From positions 248,001 to 312,000 of the forward strand of contig JBBCIS010000001.1 of assembly GCA_037189845.1 (NCBI GenBank): a stretch of 64,000 nt of DNA, given 5' to 3'. Position 1 is the stretch's first letter. Every line of letters starts with the position of its first letter. The notes beneath the pieces are model-generated. The model saw only the letters and a program-made list of their open reading frames with translations. It was not told where the DNA came from and ran no database searches. The stretch comes from JAMLHH01 sp037189845 (GTDB lineage: Bacteria > Bacteroidota > Bacteroidia > Chitinophagales > JADIYW01). The position numbers and the translations under genes were made by a program. Below, one piece after another: positions 53,531-63,018 of the stretch.

Positions 53531-53611
53531 AGACAAAAACTTTCTTAATTATTTGCAGTATTTTTTATATTTTAAAATACTAAAAAGTAACGTGTGTACA
53601 CCCATGTATGA

Positions 53612-53643
53612 TTGTATATGCGAATAAGGATAGTGTATATTTG
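53612..53643 (+). promoter_or_regulatory. Promoter of zinc-ribbon/nuclease gene
   Basis: TTG (53612-53614), 21 bp, then TATATTTG (53636-53643). This is a full Bacteroidota promoter 32 bp before the ATG. Confidence 0.65.
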
Positions 53644-53675
53644 GGTGTTGTAAGCAATATTAAGAGAGACTCTGC

Positions 53676-55370
53676 ATGTCGAGAAAACTTATTTTAGAAT
53701 TGATGAAAGAGATTGCCACAAAAAAAGGTGGAGAATGTTTATCAAATGAATATGCAAATAAGAATAGCAAACTAGAGTGGAAATGTAGTGATGGACATAC
53801 TTGGTTTGCAACTCCTGACAGTGTAAAAAATGCAGGTAGGTGGTGTCCTGTTTGTGGTGGTTCAATGACTCTCTCAATAGAAGAAATGCAAATTATAGCA
53901 AAGGGACGTAACGGAAAATGTTTATCTGAAAAATATATTAATGCACGAACATCTCTTCTTTGGGAATGCTCAGAAGGGCATCAATGGGAAAATAGACCTC
54001 AAAAAGTTAAAGCTGGTCAATGGTGTCCTTACTGTGCTGAAAAAGCGCCAATTTCTTTAGACACCCTTCGGAAATTAGCTGAAGACAGAGGAGGAAAACT
54101 ACTATCTACTGAATATGTTAACAGTAGGTCTCACCTACTTTGGGAATGTGCAGAAGGTCATCAATGGAAAACCACAGCCAGAATAATAAAAAATAGTAAT
54201 GGATGGTGTCCTTATTGCGCACAAAGAGCTAAAAATACCTTTGAAACTCTGAATGTCATAGCACATGAACGTGGTGGTAAACTAATTAGCAAGGAGGTTC
54301 AAAACAATAAATTCAAATTGAAATGGCAATGTAAATTCGACCACCAATGGACGATGTCTCCGAATGCTGTTTCAAGAGGTCAATGGTGTCCTACTTGTAC
54401 GCAAGGTATTGGAGAACGAATAGTAAGAACATTTTTTGAAACTTATTTTGATATGCCGTTTGATAAAGCTTATCCTGAATTTTTAAAAACAGAGAAAGGC
54501 TCATTTTTAGAATTAGACGGTTATAATAAAGAATTAAATATCGCATTCGAACATCAGGGGATGCAACATTATAAAAGACAGAAACGATTTCAACCTAATG
54601 AAGGAGATTTTGAAAACCAACTGTTACGCGATAGAGAAAAGTTTCAGAAATGTATTGACAATAAGGTTAAGCTTATAATAGTGCCTGAAATTCCTGCATT
54701 AATACCATTGGATGAGGTTAAAAGACATATTTTAAATCAGTTGGATTCATTTGGTATTGTTCCTGATTGTCAAAAAGCAAGTAATATAAATCTTAATATT
54801 GTCTACTTAACTAACCACACGGCAGAGTTTTATAATCGTCTCAAAACGTTTGTTGAAAATAAAGCTGGAAAGCTTTTATCTAACAATTATCTTGGAACTT
54901 CTCACAAACTGGAATTTCAATGCAAAAATGGTCATAGGTGGAAAACTAAACCCAATATGATATTTTCTGGTAGATGGTGTCCAGAATGCGCAGGAAACAT
55001 AAAATACACATTAGATGATATTCATAAAATTGCAGAATCAAAAGGAGGGAAATGTTTGTCAACTAAATACAAGAAAGCAAAATATAAATTAGATTGGGAA
55101 TGTTCTAAAGGGCATAGATGGTCGATTGCTTTGAGTAATGTTGTAAACGCTAATAGTTGGTGTCCACAGTGTCGAGAGGTTGAAATAAAACAAAGTTTTA
55201 TAAGTAAAATGCAAGAATTAGCAACTCAACATGCTGGCAAATGTTTGAGCAAAGAATATATCAACTCAAGAACAAAATATGAGTGGGAATGTAAAGAAGG
55301 ACATAGGTGGAATGCTTTGATTGGCAACATTAGACTAGGTCATTGGTGTCCAACTTGCAGAGGGAAATAA
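53676..55370 (+). CDS. Seven zinc-ribbon repeats around a nuclease-like domain
   Basis: This 564-residue protein has four treble-clef/zinc-ribbon repeats (residues 1-65, 66-125, 126-186, 187-245), a central domain (246-377), then three more repeats (378-443, 444-504, 505-564). Each repeat has the plan GGKCLS-x-Y, W-x-C-x-x-GH-x-W, and WCP-x-C, giving a possible Cys-His-Cys-Cys metal site. The centre has LELDGYNKELNIAFEHQGMQ (Glu279, Asp281, Glu292, Gln294) and VKLIIVPE, resembling PD-(D/E)XK or Vsr-type nuclease cores. The gene is AT-rich, has its own promoter and no partner. DNA binding and cleavage are inference. Confidence 0.75.
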   Translation: MSRKLILELMKEIATKKGGECLSNEYANKNSKLEWKCSDGHTWFATPDSVKNAGRWCPVCGGSMTLSIEEMQIIAKGRNGKCLSEKYINARTSLLWECSEGHQWENRPQKVKAGQWCPYCAEKAPISLDTLRKLAEDRGGKLLSTEYVNSRSHLLWECAEGHQWKTTARIIKNSNGWCPYCAQRAKNTFETLNVIAHERGGKLISKEVQNNKFKLKWQCKFDHQWTMSPNAVSRGQWCPTCTQGIGERIVRTFFETYFDMPFDKAYPEFLKTEKGSFLELDGYNKELNIAFEHQGMQHYKRQKRFQPNEGDFENQLLRDREKFQKCIDNKVKLIIVPEIPALIPLDEVKRHILNQLDSFGIVPDCQKASNINLNIVYLTNHTAEFYNRLKTFVENKAGKLLSNNYLGTSHKLEFQCKNGHRWKTKPNMIFSGRWCPECAGNIKYTLDDIHKIAESKGGKCLSTKYKKAKYKLDWECSKGHRWSIALSNVVNANSWCPQCREVEIKQSFISKMQELATQHAGKCLSKEYINSRTKYEWECKEGHRWNALIGNIRLGHWCPTCRGK

Positions 55371-55621
55371 ATGCTACTTACAACAATATATTTCTAAAAG
55401 CAGGGCATTCGTGGAGACAGAAACTTTTCAGCTCCGAATAAACATTAGTGATAGTTTGATAGATAATACTTCGAAATAGCCAACTTCTTATAGCAGCCAA
55501 TCAAAACCCAATTATTGATAAAACGGCTCTCAATATTTATCATTGGAGATTCACAGTTGACTGATTAAGATAGCTATTTTTATGCTACCAGTAGCCGACT
55601 TTACAATAGATATCGCAGACA

Positions 55622-55999
55622 ATGAAGAAACCAACAAAATATAAATATCGTTACCGACCAGAATATGGTTCTGACAGTTTGCTAATAGAATTTGTTTACG
55701 GTGTTGAAAACGAAGCCTTCGGGACTGACTTATTTGATGCCATGAAGGAAATCAATCCTAAACTTGCAGGACTGGAAGACTTATGGATGAATGACGAATT
55801 TCTATACAAAATAAACTCAGACCTTGGACAATTTACTTTATCCAAAGACATTTGGGACTTGGCATTCTTAATGGCTGATGACAATCAATCTTGCATTCTC
55901 CAAATCAATAATTTATTGCTTAACGACAATAGATTTGAAAAAATAGAAGTTGACTTTAATGACTTTAAACTGAATGAAAATTCCAATAATACAGAATAG
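55622..55999 (+). CDS. Small acidic protein of unknown function
   Basis: This 125-residue soluble protein has a basic start (MKKPTKYKYRYRPEYGSD) and an acidic rest (EDLWMNDEFLYKINSDLGQF). I do not recognise the family; the pattern is like small immunity-type or phage-related proteins but no motif supports it. A 250-bp gap without gene lies before it. It is AT-rich like the nuclease gene upstream, and both may belong to an acquired stretch at 53400-56000. Confidence 0.5.
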   Translation: MKKPTKYKYRYRPEYGSDSLLIEFVYGVENEAFGTDLFDAMKEINPKLAGLEDLWMNDEFLYKINSDLGQFTLSKDIWDLAFLMADDNQSCILQINNLLLNDNRFEKIEVDFNDFKLNENSNNTE

Positions 56000-56095
56000 C
56001 ATTCCAATGATGATAGATTTTGCCATCAGGATAAATCGAATAAGACTATTGACATTATGTGCCGTCTTCTGTTTGGAAACTTTTGTAAATATCTA

Positions 56096-57304
56096 TTAAA
56101 ATGCAACCTGCTTTAAAGGTGATATTTTGCGTTTAAGCGATTTATTCTTTCTTCCCCACCACAACAAAAAGCCAGTTACAGGCAGTGAGGCAATCACCAG
56201 ACATGCTATAAATGCCAGAATTTTAGTAGGGTATCCACCGATAGAACCGACATGGATATCGTAGTTGAGTGCCTGAATTTTATCTCCGGTATTTTTTTCA
56301 GAGAATGTCTCAGTAGACATGAGTTGAGCTGATTGCTGATCAAAATAATATGCAATCCGTGTATAGTTTAATTTGTCGTTAGCGTGTGCTCTGACGGTAA
56401 AAGGTCTTTCAGTGACAGGAGGAATCCGGATGAAAATCCATTTGTAATCAGGAGATAATCTTTTAGTTTGGTTCAATACACTGTCCAAAGGCGCATCAGA
56501 TACAGGAGTTTCTGGAAGTTTAGGAAAATCAGGCTCGGAGATAGTTTTTCCGCCGTTGGCTATCCATTTGACTGCCTTGTTGAATTCCGGAGATGCCCAA
56601 AGCAGACCCGTGAGTATGAGTATCAATGCAATAGGTGCGGTATAAAACCCTAAAATTTTGTGCAGGTCATAATTTTTTCTTCTCCATCTGGTGCTTTTCT
56701 TCCATACGAATGAAAAGCTTTGTCTGAATTGCTTCTTTTTAGGCCACCACAAAATCAGTCCTGAAATGAATGAGATAACAAAAATCCACATCGTCCATAC
56801 GATGATATGATGACTGATGTCGTTGTGCCCCATCAGTAAGGTCGTGTGCAGCCAGAATACAACATTGAAAAACTCCCATTTGCTGTTTTCTACTTTGACG
56901 ACTTCCCCGGAGTAAGGATTGATATATACTGTTTTGTGAAATTCGATATAGCGATGATATCCGAAATTTTTATCGTTCATCACACGGAAAGTAAATGACG
57001 AAGTGTGGTTTTCTGCAGAAGATATCAGTAGCGACTGACAAGGATATTGATGATGGATGGCTGCTTCAGCTGTTTTCAAAAGCGTGCTAACAGGTAATCT
57101 CTGCGTATTTTCTGGGACGGAAATTTCTCTTCTGTCCTGATAGACGAAAGATTTTATCTCTTCACTGAATACATAAATACAGCCTGTGACAGCTACTATA
57201 AACAGAACAATTCCTGATAGCAGTCCTAACCAGAGGTGTATTTTTAAGATAAATTTTTTGAAAAGGGATTTCAAGCCTGTACGCTTTAAAATAAGTCCAG
57301 CCAA
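56096..57304 (-). CDS. PepSY-associated membrane protein
   Basis: This 402-residue inner-membrane protein has about four membrane helices and periplasmic PepSY domains: LKIHLWLGLLSGIVLFIVAV at the start, WLHTTLLMG, DLHKILGFYTAPIALILILT and a terminal ASLPVTGFLLWWGRK. Conserved His residues in the helices suggest heme or a redox site. Family members accompany siderophore receptors and are proposed to reduce or release iron. It is third in an operon after a TonB receptor and a DUF4374 lipoprotein. Confidence 0.88.
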   Translation of the reverse strand: MAGLILKRTGLKSLFKKFILKIHLWLGLLSGIVLFIVAVTGCIYVFSEEIKSFVYQDRREISVPENTQRLPVSTLLKTAEAAIHHQYPCQSLLISSAENHTSSFTFRVMNDKNFGYHRYIEFHKTVYINPYSGEVVKVENSKWEFFNVVFWLHTTLLMGHNDISHHIIVWTMWIFVISFISGLILWWPKKKQFRQSFSFVWKKSTRWRRKNYDLHKILGFYTAPIALILILTGLLWASPEFNKAVKWIANGGKTISEPDFPKLPETPVSDAPLDSVLNQTKRLSPDYKWIFIRIPPVTERPFTVRAHANDKLNYTRIAYYFDQQSAQLMSTETFSEKNTGDKIQALNYDIHVGSIGGYPTKILAFIACLVIASLPVTGFLLWWGRKNKSLKRKISPLKQVAF

Positions 57305-57357
57305 CTACGAATAGATGGCTGGTGATTTATATGTATATGATGTGGAATGTTTTTTCC

Positions 57358-58554
57358 TTATTTGAATGGCAGGAAAGTAGAAATTGTCTCCGTGCCGATA
57401 TAAGAAAGACCTTTAGTCACTACGTTTGTTGCAGGGTCGTAGATGTAGATATTATTGCCTTCGCTTTCAGTATTTCCGGCGATAGCAACTTTACCGTTTG
57501 CAAGTAAACCCAAAGTTTTTCTAGGGTATTTAGTCAACGGAATATTTAATTTTTGTACAGATTTAGTAGATAAATCGACTACATAATATTCTATCACAAA
57601 ACTGTTTTGATAATCTCTGAAAGATGTGATTAAATCACTTCTGAAAACCTGAACAACAGCTTTATTGTTTCCTGCGTAGATCATACCACCTGTATGGCTG
57701 CCACCTACTTTCTCACTGATATTGAAGAAATAATCATCAAATTCTGTCTGACCTGATTTGATTCTTACGATACCGGAAGGAATACTTTCATTCACTGCCC
57801 AATAGTTTGAATTACATGCGATGATGTATAAATCGCCATTTTCTGCAATAGCATGAGAGGAAACTACACTGTAGCCTAGTCCTGCAGCTTTGTCAGTATA
57901 GATAGTTTTTTCATAAGCCATCGTTGTAGCATTGAAGATAGCAACCGGAGCATTGTTGTATGATTCGTAATCAGCGTTGGTATGCAAGTATGGTACAAAG
58001 ATTTTATCACCTCTGTGAATATACAAACTTGGAATCGCCAAAGAACCTTCAGTGATTGGCAGCGTAATCGTACCGCTCGATGCTACCGACATACTTTCTG
58101 TATTGATTATTTGATAGTTAAAAGTGCTGACAGCTGCTTGTCTTGGACCTGTAGATACAAGTAATCTATTGTCGCCGATGAATGTAGAAACCGGACCGCC
58201 GCTCATACCAGTATTGGGTACAGAACCTAAAGATTTTAAAATTCCATCTGTACCTACTTCATATTTAGTCAGTTTTTCTGGTGAGTTCAGATACACATAA
58301 CCGTCTTTTCCTGCTACAGGTACATTGTCCGGAATATCCGGGATTTCCTGAGATTCGCTGATGTTGGCAGTTCCGCTTTCTACCTCTTTCAATAAATGAA
58401 AAGGATAAGAATCAATCGTCGGCATGCTCAATGCAAGTAAATATTTGTAAGAGTCGTCTGTCTCTACGGGTTTAGTCTCGTCGTCCTTTTTGCACGCAGC
58501 AATACTGAGCAATAAAGTAAAGGCAAGTCCTAATTTGAAAACTGGTTTTTTCAT
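57358..58554 (-). CDS. DUF4374 lipoprotein
   Basis: This 398-residue lipoprotein has a signal peptide (FKLGLAFTLLLSIAAC, lipobox Cys at residue 21) followed by an acidic linker and a predicted beta-propeller, matching DUF4374. Strand pairs such as VPVAGKDGYVYLNSPEKLTK and GLLANGKVAIAGNTESEGNN recur. DUF4374 proteins are found next to Bacteroidota siderophore receptors and may bind the ferric complex at the outer membrane. It lies 37 bp after the TonB receptor and 53 bp before the PepSY gene. Confidence 0.88.
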   Translation of the reverse strand: MKKPVFKLGLAFTLLLSIAACKKDDETKPVETDDSYKYLLALSMPTIDSYPFHLLKEVESGTANISESQEIPDIPDNVPVAGKDGYVYLNSPEKLTKYEVGTDGILKSLGSVPNTGMSGGPVSTFIGDNRLLVSTGPRQAAVSTFNYQIINTESMSVASSGTITLPITEGSLAIPSLYIHRGDKIFVPYLHTNADYESYNNAPVAIFNATTMAYEKTIYTDKAAGLGYSVVSSHAIAENGDLYIIACNSNYWAVNESIPSGIVRIKSGQTEFDDYFFNISEKVGGSHTGGMIYAGNNKAVVQVFRSDLITSFRDYQNSFVIEYYVVDLSTKSVQKLNIPLTKYPRKTLGLLANGKVAIAGNTESEGNNIYIYDPATNVVTKGLSYIGTETISTFLPFK

Positions 58555-58591
58555 GAATTTGATTTTGAAATTGAAATAATTATTGTTGGAT

Positions 58592-60967
58592 TTATTTGAG
58601 GAAATATCTGAGTTTCAGACTGAATGCCCTGCCGGGTTTCTGTAGTCTGAAATTATCATAAGCTTTGGCATCAAAGAGATTTCTGACTTCTCCACTCACG
58701 TTATACCTACCATCTTTAGAGGAAAAAGTGATTCCCAGATTACTGATTAATTGGGTAGGGATGATATTTTTTGTCGTCAATCTGGAAGTGCTCGGATAAA
58801 CTAAATAATATTTGTGAACATAGTTAAATGAATAGAAAACCGAGAAATCCATCTTTTTGAGTACTTCGGTAAATCGGTAGCTGACATTGAGATTCCCGAA
58901 AAGATATGGTGTGTTAGGCATCTGATCTCTGTACACGCTGCTCGGAGTGGTAGTGCCGGTGAAGTATTTCTGATTGTTCAGTACACTTTGCCAGGTGAAA
59001 TTCCCATTGATATCTAATTCTTTGATTTTTATAAGAAAATCCCATTCTGCACCTCTGGTCAAAACGTTGGTCAGATTCGCATAAGACAGAAAATGTCCGG
59101 ATTGCTGGATGCGGATAAAATTATCTACCATGCGGTAAAAGAGATTCAGCTCGTTTTTGAAAACAACTTTTGACTTATTGAGCGTATGAGACATGCCCAC
59201 ATTGAAATTGTAGCTGGATTCTACTTTTAATTCCGGGTTTGCTATTATTCCAAATCCATCACCAAACATTTCAATTGCTTCCGGAATTCTGTAGCCTTTC
59301 TCAAAAGAGGCTTTTACAAACCAATTTTGCTTTAAAAAATAACGGCTCGAAATCGCATAACCAATATTGTTTTGGATAGTGCGGATATCATCTATTTGAA
59401 ATTGGTTCTGGACAAATGCTCTGACTCTTCGGGCAAGAATATTGAAATTGTAATGCTTGACGGAAATGACATTTTCTAATCTTTTATCAAAAAAATGAGA
59501 TTCATAAGCCAATCCTAAAACAGATTTCTGAATAGTATTGGGTGAACTGAACGGCTCGTTGTTCTTGGTATTCAGGATATTTTTGCCTTGACGTTTTACC
59601 TTAGAAAAGAGATAGTTGAATCCTAATTGATGAGATTCTTTTATCCGGTAAGTCGTTTGAAATCTACCTAAATATTGAGCCTGATTGAATTCAAAAACTA
59701 ATTTTTCAGGAGATAATTCACCAAAACTGGTAGATAAATCTGTTCTTTTGATATTGCCTGTCCAGTCGTATCTGTTGGAAGATGTATCGATAGAAAGACT
59801 ATTGATTCTGCTGTAAAGAAAGTAGGCAGTGAGGTCTAATTTTTCGTTTAAAATTTTTGATTTGGTATAGCTGAAGCTGGCAGTTGCGTTTTTCTCTTCT
59901 TCTCTGGCTTCGCCTACAGCCGGATACACACCATATCCTGTTTGTAACTGTTGGTCGATTTTGGCAAAGCTTCCTTTAATCATCAACTCGTCTGCCCATT
60001 TCGTTTTGGTGAAACCCATTCCAAATGAACCCATTGCGGATTGATACTGGTCATGAAATCGCTTGACATCTATTGTCTGTTCCTGATTATTGATGAAGAC
60101 TTCCATGTCTTTCATCTTATAATTATTGTCACTATAGTTGTAAAATCCGGAAGCATTGAGTGTAAATCCGCTCTTTTTGAATCTGTGACGACCATTCAAC
60201 GCAGCTCTGTGCGTATTGAATGAGCCGAAGCTATAGGAGGCATCCAGAAATGAATTTGTGCTTTTATTGGTCACAATATTGACTGCTCCGCCCAATGCAT
60301 CTGCACCCAAATGAATCGGAACAACTCCCTTGAAAACATCTATCCGTTCGACAAGATTCACCGGGAGATTATTCAGATTGTACGAGCTGCCCAATTGATC
60401 AACCGGAATATCATCTACAAAGATTCTGATTTGCTTACCGGTAAGTCCATTCAGTGAAAAATCATAATTAGAACCAAGTCCGCCTGATTCTTTGATGCGT
60501 ACCCCGGAAGATTGATTCAGTATCTGATTGACATCCGTATTTCGGTTTTCAAAACTCTGTGTAGAGATTGAGTTAACAGCAAAGCTGCTTTCTTTGATTC
60601 TGGTTGTTTTGCTTTTTCCAACTATTGCCACCTCATTGACAGTGAGCACATCCTCAGACAGGATGAAATTTAATTCTGTTTGTTGACCGTCTTTTAATAT
60701 AACTTCCTCTGTTTTGGAGGCATACCCGATGGAGGAAATTCTTACGATGTATTTACCGGCCGGGATTTTTTCGATGATGTATTGACCATTGATATCCGTA
60801 TGAGTTCCGATAGTTTTTTCAGTAATCACCACCGAAGCGCCTATTACCGGTTGATTTTGTTCGTCTGAAACAACCCCTTTTATTGTGCAATTTGTTTGTG
60901 CATGAATGGTGACAAAATGAATCAGTAGAAACAGAATACTAAAAACCGGCTTACAGATATAGCTCAT
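58592..60967 (-). CDS. TonB-dependent siderophore-type receptor
   Basis: This 791-residue outer-membrane receptor has a signal peptide (FSILFLLIHFVTIHAQ) and a carboxypeptidase-D-like domain (GVVSDEQNQPVIGASVVITE). The plug (SGGLGSN... is absent; instead GGLGSNYDFSLNGLTGKQIR and FKGVVPIHLGADALGGAVNI) is of the iron-siderophore class, and the barrel ends FSLKLRYFLK. It heads the operon with DUF4374 and PepSY genes, whose combination is typical for ferric siderophore uptake in Bacteroidota. It is divergent from the LytS/LytTR genes, with 163 bp between the ATG codons. Confidence 0.9.
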   Translation of the reverse strand: MSYICKPVFSILFLLIHFVTIHAQTNCTIKGVVSDEQNQPVIGASVVITEKTIGTHTDINGQYIIEKIPAGKYIVRISSIGYASKTEEVILKDGQQTELNFILSEDVLTVNEVAIVGKSKTTRIKESSFAVNSISTQSFENRNTDVNQILNQSSGVRIKESGGLGSNYDFSLNGLTGKQIRIFVDDIPVDQLGSSYNLNNLPVNLVERIDVFKGVVPIHLGADALGGAVNIVTNKSTNSFLDASYSFGSFNTHRAALNGRHRFKKSGFTLNASGFYNYSDNNYKMKDMEVFINNQEQTIDVKRFHDQYQSAMGSFGMGFTKTKWADELMIKGSFAKIDQQLQTGYGVYPAVGEAREEEKNATASFSYTKSKILNEKLDLTAYFLYSRINSLSIDTSSNRYDWTGNIKRTDLSTSFGELSPEKLVFEFNQAQYLGRFQTTYRIKESHQLGFNYLFSKVKRQGKNILNTKNNEPFSSPNTIQKSVLGLAYESHFFDKRLENVISVKHYNFNILARRVRAFVQNQFQIDDIRTIQNNIGYAISSRYFLKQNWFVKASFEKGYRIPEAIEMFGDGFGIIANPELKVESSYNFNVGMSHTLNKSKVVFKNELNLFYRMVDNFIRIQQSGHFLSYANLTNVLTRGAEWDFLIKIKELDINGNFTWQSVLNNQKYFTGTTTPSSVYRDQMPNTPYLFGNLNVSYRFTEVLKKMDFSVFYSFNYVHKYYLVYPSTSRLTTKNIIPTQLISNLGITFSSKDGRYNVSGEVRNLFDAKAYDNFRLQKPGRAFSLKLRYFLK

Positions 60968-61083
60968 TTATTTAGACTAAATATAAATAGTAAATTTTTG
61001 ATAATTTTGGCAAATAAAAAAAAGTAATCCGTGAACAGCAGATTTAGTCCTGCAAACGACAAAAGCAGAAGCTGAGCTATCAG

Positions 61084-61091
61084 TAATTTTG
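61084..61091 (+). promoter_or_regulatory. Probable -7 box for the sensor kinase gene
   Basis: TAATTTTG matches TAnnTTTG. Transcription would start near 61098, so the in-frame ATG at 61098 would be leaderless while the ATG at 61131 leaves a 33-nt leader. Confidence 0.45.
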
Positions 61092-61130
61092 CAGGTGATG
61101 AAAAGCAAAGTCTGGCGAAGCGACAGTGTA

Positions 61131-62183
61131 ATGGAGAAAATAAAAAAGTTTTCGGAGCTGCATTATAAAGAAATACTCTATCAGGGAGTACTTCTGATTG
61201 TTTTGTTTGTGTTCTTTTCCCACGGACAGGATGGCTTTGAAAGTATGTCACTGGAAAGTATACTGTTACCTTATAAATTTGCATTTTTTGCCAACTACAT
61301 GTTTGCCGGACTGATCATCAACTATGTTTTGCTTCCGGGATTTTACTACAGGAAACGACCATTCTGGTTTTTTGTATTTGTTGTCCTAACGGTTGTAATA
61401 GCTATTTTAATAGATGAAACAGTACTGGAGCAGATATATTTTCCTGATACGAGAGGTAAATATTTTCCGGGAATAGCTTTTACACTGATAGAGACATTGC
61501 CTATCATACTGATTATGCTGGCGTTTAAGTTTGCATGGGATTTTAATAAAAAACAAAGTGAGATAGATGCATTGAAAGCATTGGTCAAGGAAAATGAATT
61601 ACAATTTCTGAAATCACAGATTAACCCTCATTTTTTGTTCAATAATCTGAATAATCTTTATTCCTATGCATTGGTCAATTCTCCCAAAACGCCATCTATT
61701 ATTTTAGAGTTGTCATCAGTTTTAAGGCATCTGTTATACGATTGTTCTCAGGATGAAGTATTGCTATCCAAGGAAATAGAGCAGCTGAGAAGCTTTACAT
61801 CATTATATGAATTGCAGATTGAGCATAGGGGAAAGGTCCAATTTCGTGCAGACATAGATAAGACCGAATATTATATTGCGCCCTTGATTCTGATGGTTTT
61901 TATTGAAAATGCATTTAAGCACAGCTCGCACAGTCAGTCAGATGCAATTAAAATCAATATTGATGTCAGGATGAGTCCGGGAGGATTATTGACGTTCGTA
62001 TGTAAAAACAATTATCTGCCAGCTTCAAAAGATAAAGATACAGCGAAAGGAATCGGGCTGGAAAATGTGAGGAAACGTCTGAATTTATTATATCCGGGAA
62101 CTCATCAGCTGGAAATCAGAGATGACGGCAGATTTTATGAAGTTACTTTAATATTACAATTGAAAACAATGGATTATGATTAA
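61131..62183 (+). CDS. LytS-type sensor histidine kinase
   Basis: This sensor kinase has about four membrane helices (residues 15-140) and a His_kinase/HATPase core. The phosphoacceptor His167 lies in SQINPHFLFNNLNNLYSY; the ATP-binding part has PLILMVFIENAFKHSSH and KGIGLENVRKRLNLLY. I take the ATG at 61131; starts at 61098 or 61089 add 11-14 residues. The gene overlaps the LytTR regulator by 8 nt, so they form one two-component system. Such pairs often regulate the adjacent genes, here possibly the siderophore operon in the divergent direction. Confidence 0.9.
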   Translation: MEKIKKFSELHYKEILYQGVLLIVLFVFFSHGQDGFESMSLESILLPYKFAFFANYMFAGLIINYVLLPGFYYRKRPFWFFVFVVLTVVIAILIDETVLEQIYFPDTRGKYFPGIAFTLIETLPIILIMLAFKFAWDFNKKQSEIDALKALVKENELQFLKSQINPHFLFNNLNNLYSYALVNSPKTPSIILELSSVLRHLLYDCSQDEVLLSKEIEQLRSFTSLYELQIEHRGKVQFRADIDKTEYYIAPLILMVFIENAFKHSSHSQSDAIKINIDVRMSPGGLLTFVCKNNYLPASKDKDTAKGIGLENVRKRLNLLYPGTHQLEIRDDGRFYEVTLILQLKTMDYD

Positions 62184-62862
62184 ATGTATCATAATAGAAG
62201 ACCAGCCTCCTGCACAGAGAATTTTGCAAAAATATATTGCTGATACGGAGAATTTAGTCCTGAAAATGACTTTCTCTGATACCATCAGTGCCGGGAAATA
62301 TTTAAAAGGAGAGCAGATAGATTTGATTTTTCTGGATATCCATTTGCCATTTGTTTCAGGAATGGATTTTCTGAAATCAGAACAGTTTTATTATAAAGTG
62401 ATTCTGACTACCGCCTATTCTGATTATGCATTGGAAAGCTATCAGTATAATGTGGTAGATTATTTGTTGAAACCGTTTTCATATCAGCGCTTTACACAGG
62501 CTGTAGCTAAGTTTGCGATGCATAAAAATCCTGAAACACTTTCGAAAGAACATACAGAAGATAGTGTTATCATCAAAAGTGGTCATGAGCTGATAAAAAT
62601 CAATAGCGCAGATATCATTTACATCAAATCAGATTCGGATTATACTGAAATTTTTACGGCACAGAAAGCATTTTTGTGTAACGATTCGCTCCGTCAGTGG
62701 ATAGAAAAATTGAATGAATCTTTCTGCCAGATACATAAGTCTTATATTGTCAATACAAAGTGCATTCAAAAAATATCAGGTAATAAGCTCTTTCTGACCA
62801 ATGAAGAAGTATTGCCCATCGGAAGAATGTATAAGAAAGGTTTTATGGAAAAAATCGTGTGA
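62176..62862 (+). CDS. LytTR response regulator
   Basis: This 228-residue response regulator has a receiver domain with IIIEDQP at the start, phosphorylated Asp54 in LIFLDIHLPFVSG, TTAYSDYAL and the Lys in LLKPFSY. It is followed by a LytTR DNA-binding domain (INSADIIYIKSDSDYTEIF, FCQIHKSYIVNTKCIQKI and LPIGRMYK). It overlaps its kinase by 8 nt. The 3' end of this gene and the sequence after it are partly repeated at 63622-63690. Confidence 0.93.
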   Translation: MIKCIIIEDQPPAQRILQKYIADTENLVLKMTFSDTISAGKYLKGEQIDLIFLDIHLPFVSGMDFLKSEQFYYKVILTTAYSDYALESYQYNVVDYLLKPFSYQRFTQAVAKFAMHKNPETLSKEHTEDSVIIKSGHELIKINSADIIYIKSDSDYTEIFTAQKAFLCNDSLRQWIEKLNESFCQIHKSYIVNTKCIQKISGNKLFLTNEEVLPIGRMYKKGFMEKIV

Positions 62863-62909
62863 TAACGACATCTTTCACTAACTCCAGTTTTGATCTTTCA
62901 GTTATCAAT

Positions 62910-62984
62910 TTATTTCAATCTTTTTAAGTTGTTATTGGCGAGTAGTGACTTCATCTGAGAGATAGCCATCGCCACATTGTCTGA
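62910..62984 (-). pseudogene. 3' relic of a KilA-N gene
   Basis: On the minus strand this encodes SDNVAMAISQMKSLLANNNL followed by KRLK and TAA. The KilA-N protein at 2635-3456 ends KVAITQMKSLLANSNIRKLK, so the last about 20 codons are clearly related. Everything upstream is replaced by a GxxExxY cassette, beyond which copy C of the KilA-N upstream element appears. Confidence 0.75.
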
Positions 62985-63018
62985 ACGATGATTTGTTTGA
63001 TTCTTTTGATTATTCTGA
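62979..63018 (+). repeat. TGATT-rich inverted end, left
   Basis: GTCTGAACGATGATTTGTTT followed by GATTCTTTTGATTATTCTGA. The TTGATT unit recurs at about 9-bp spacing. It is inverted relative to the right end at 63452-63491 (19 of the first 24 bases match) and overlaps the last codons of the GxxExxY gene. Confidence 0.6.
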
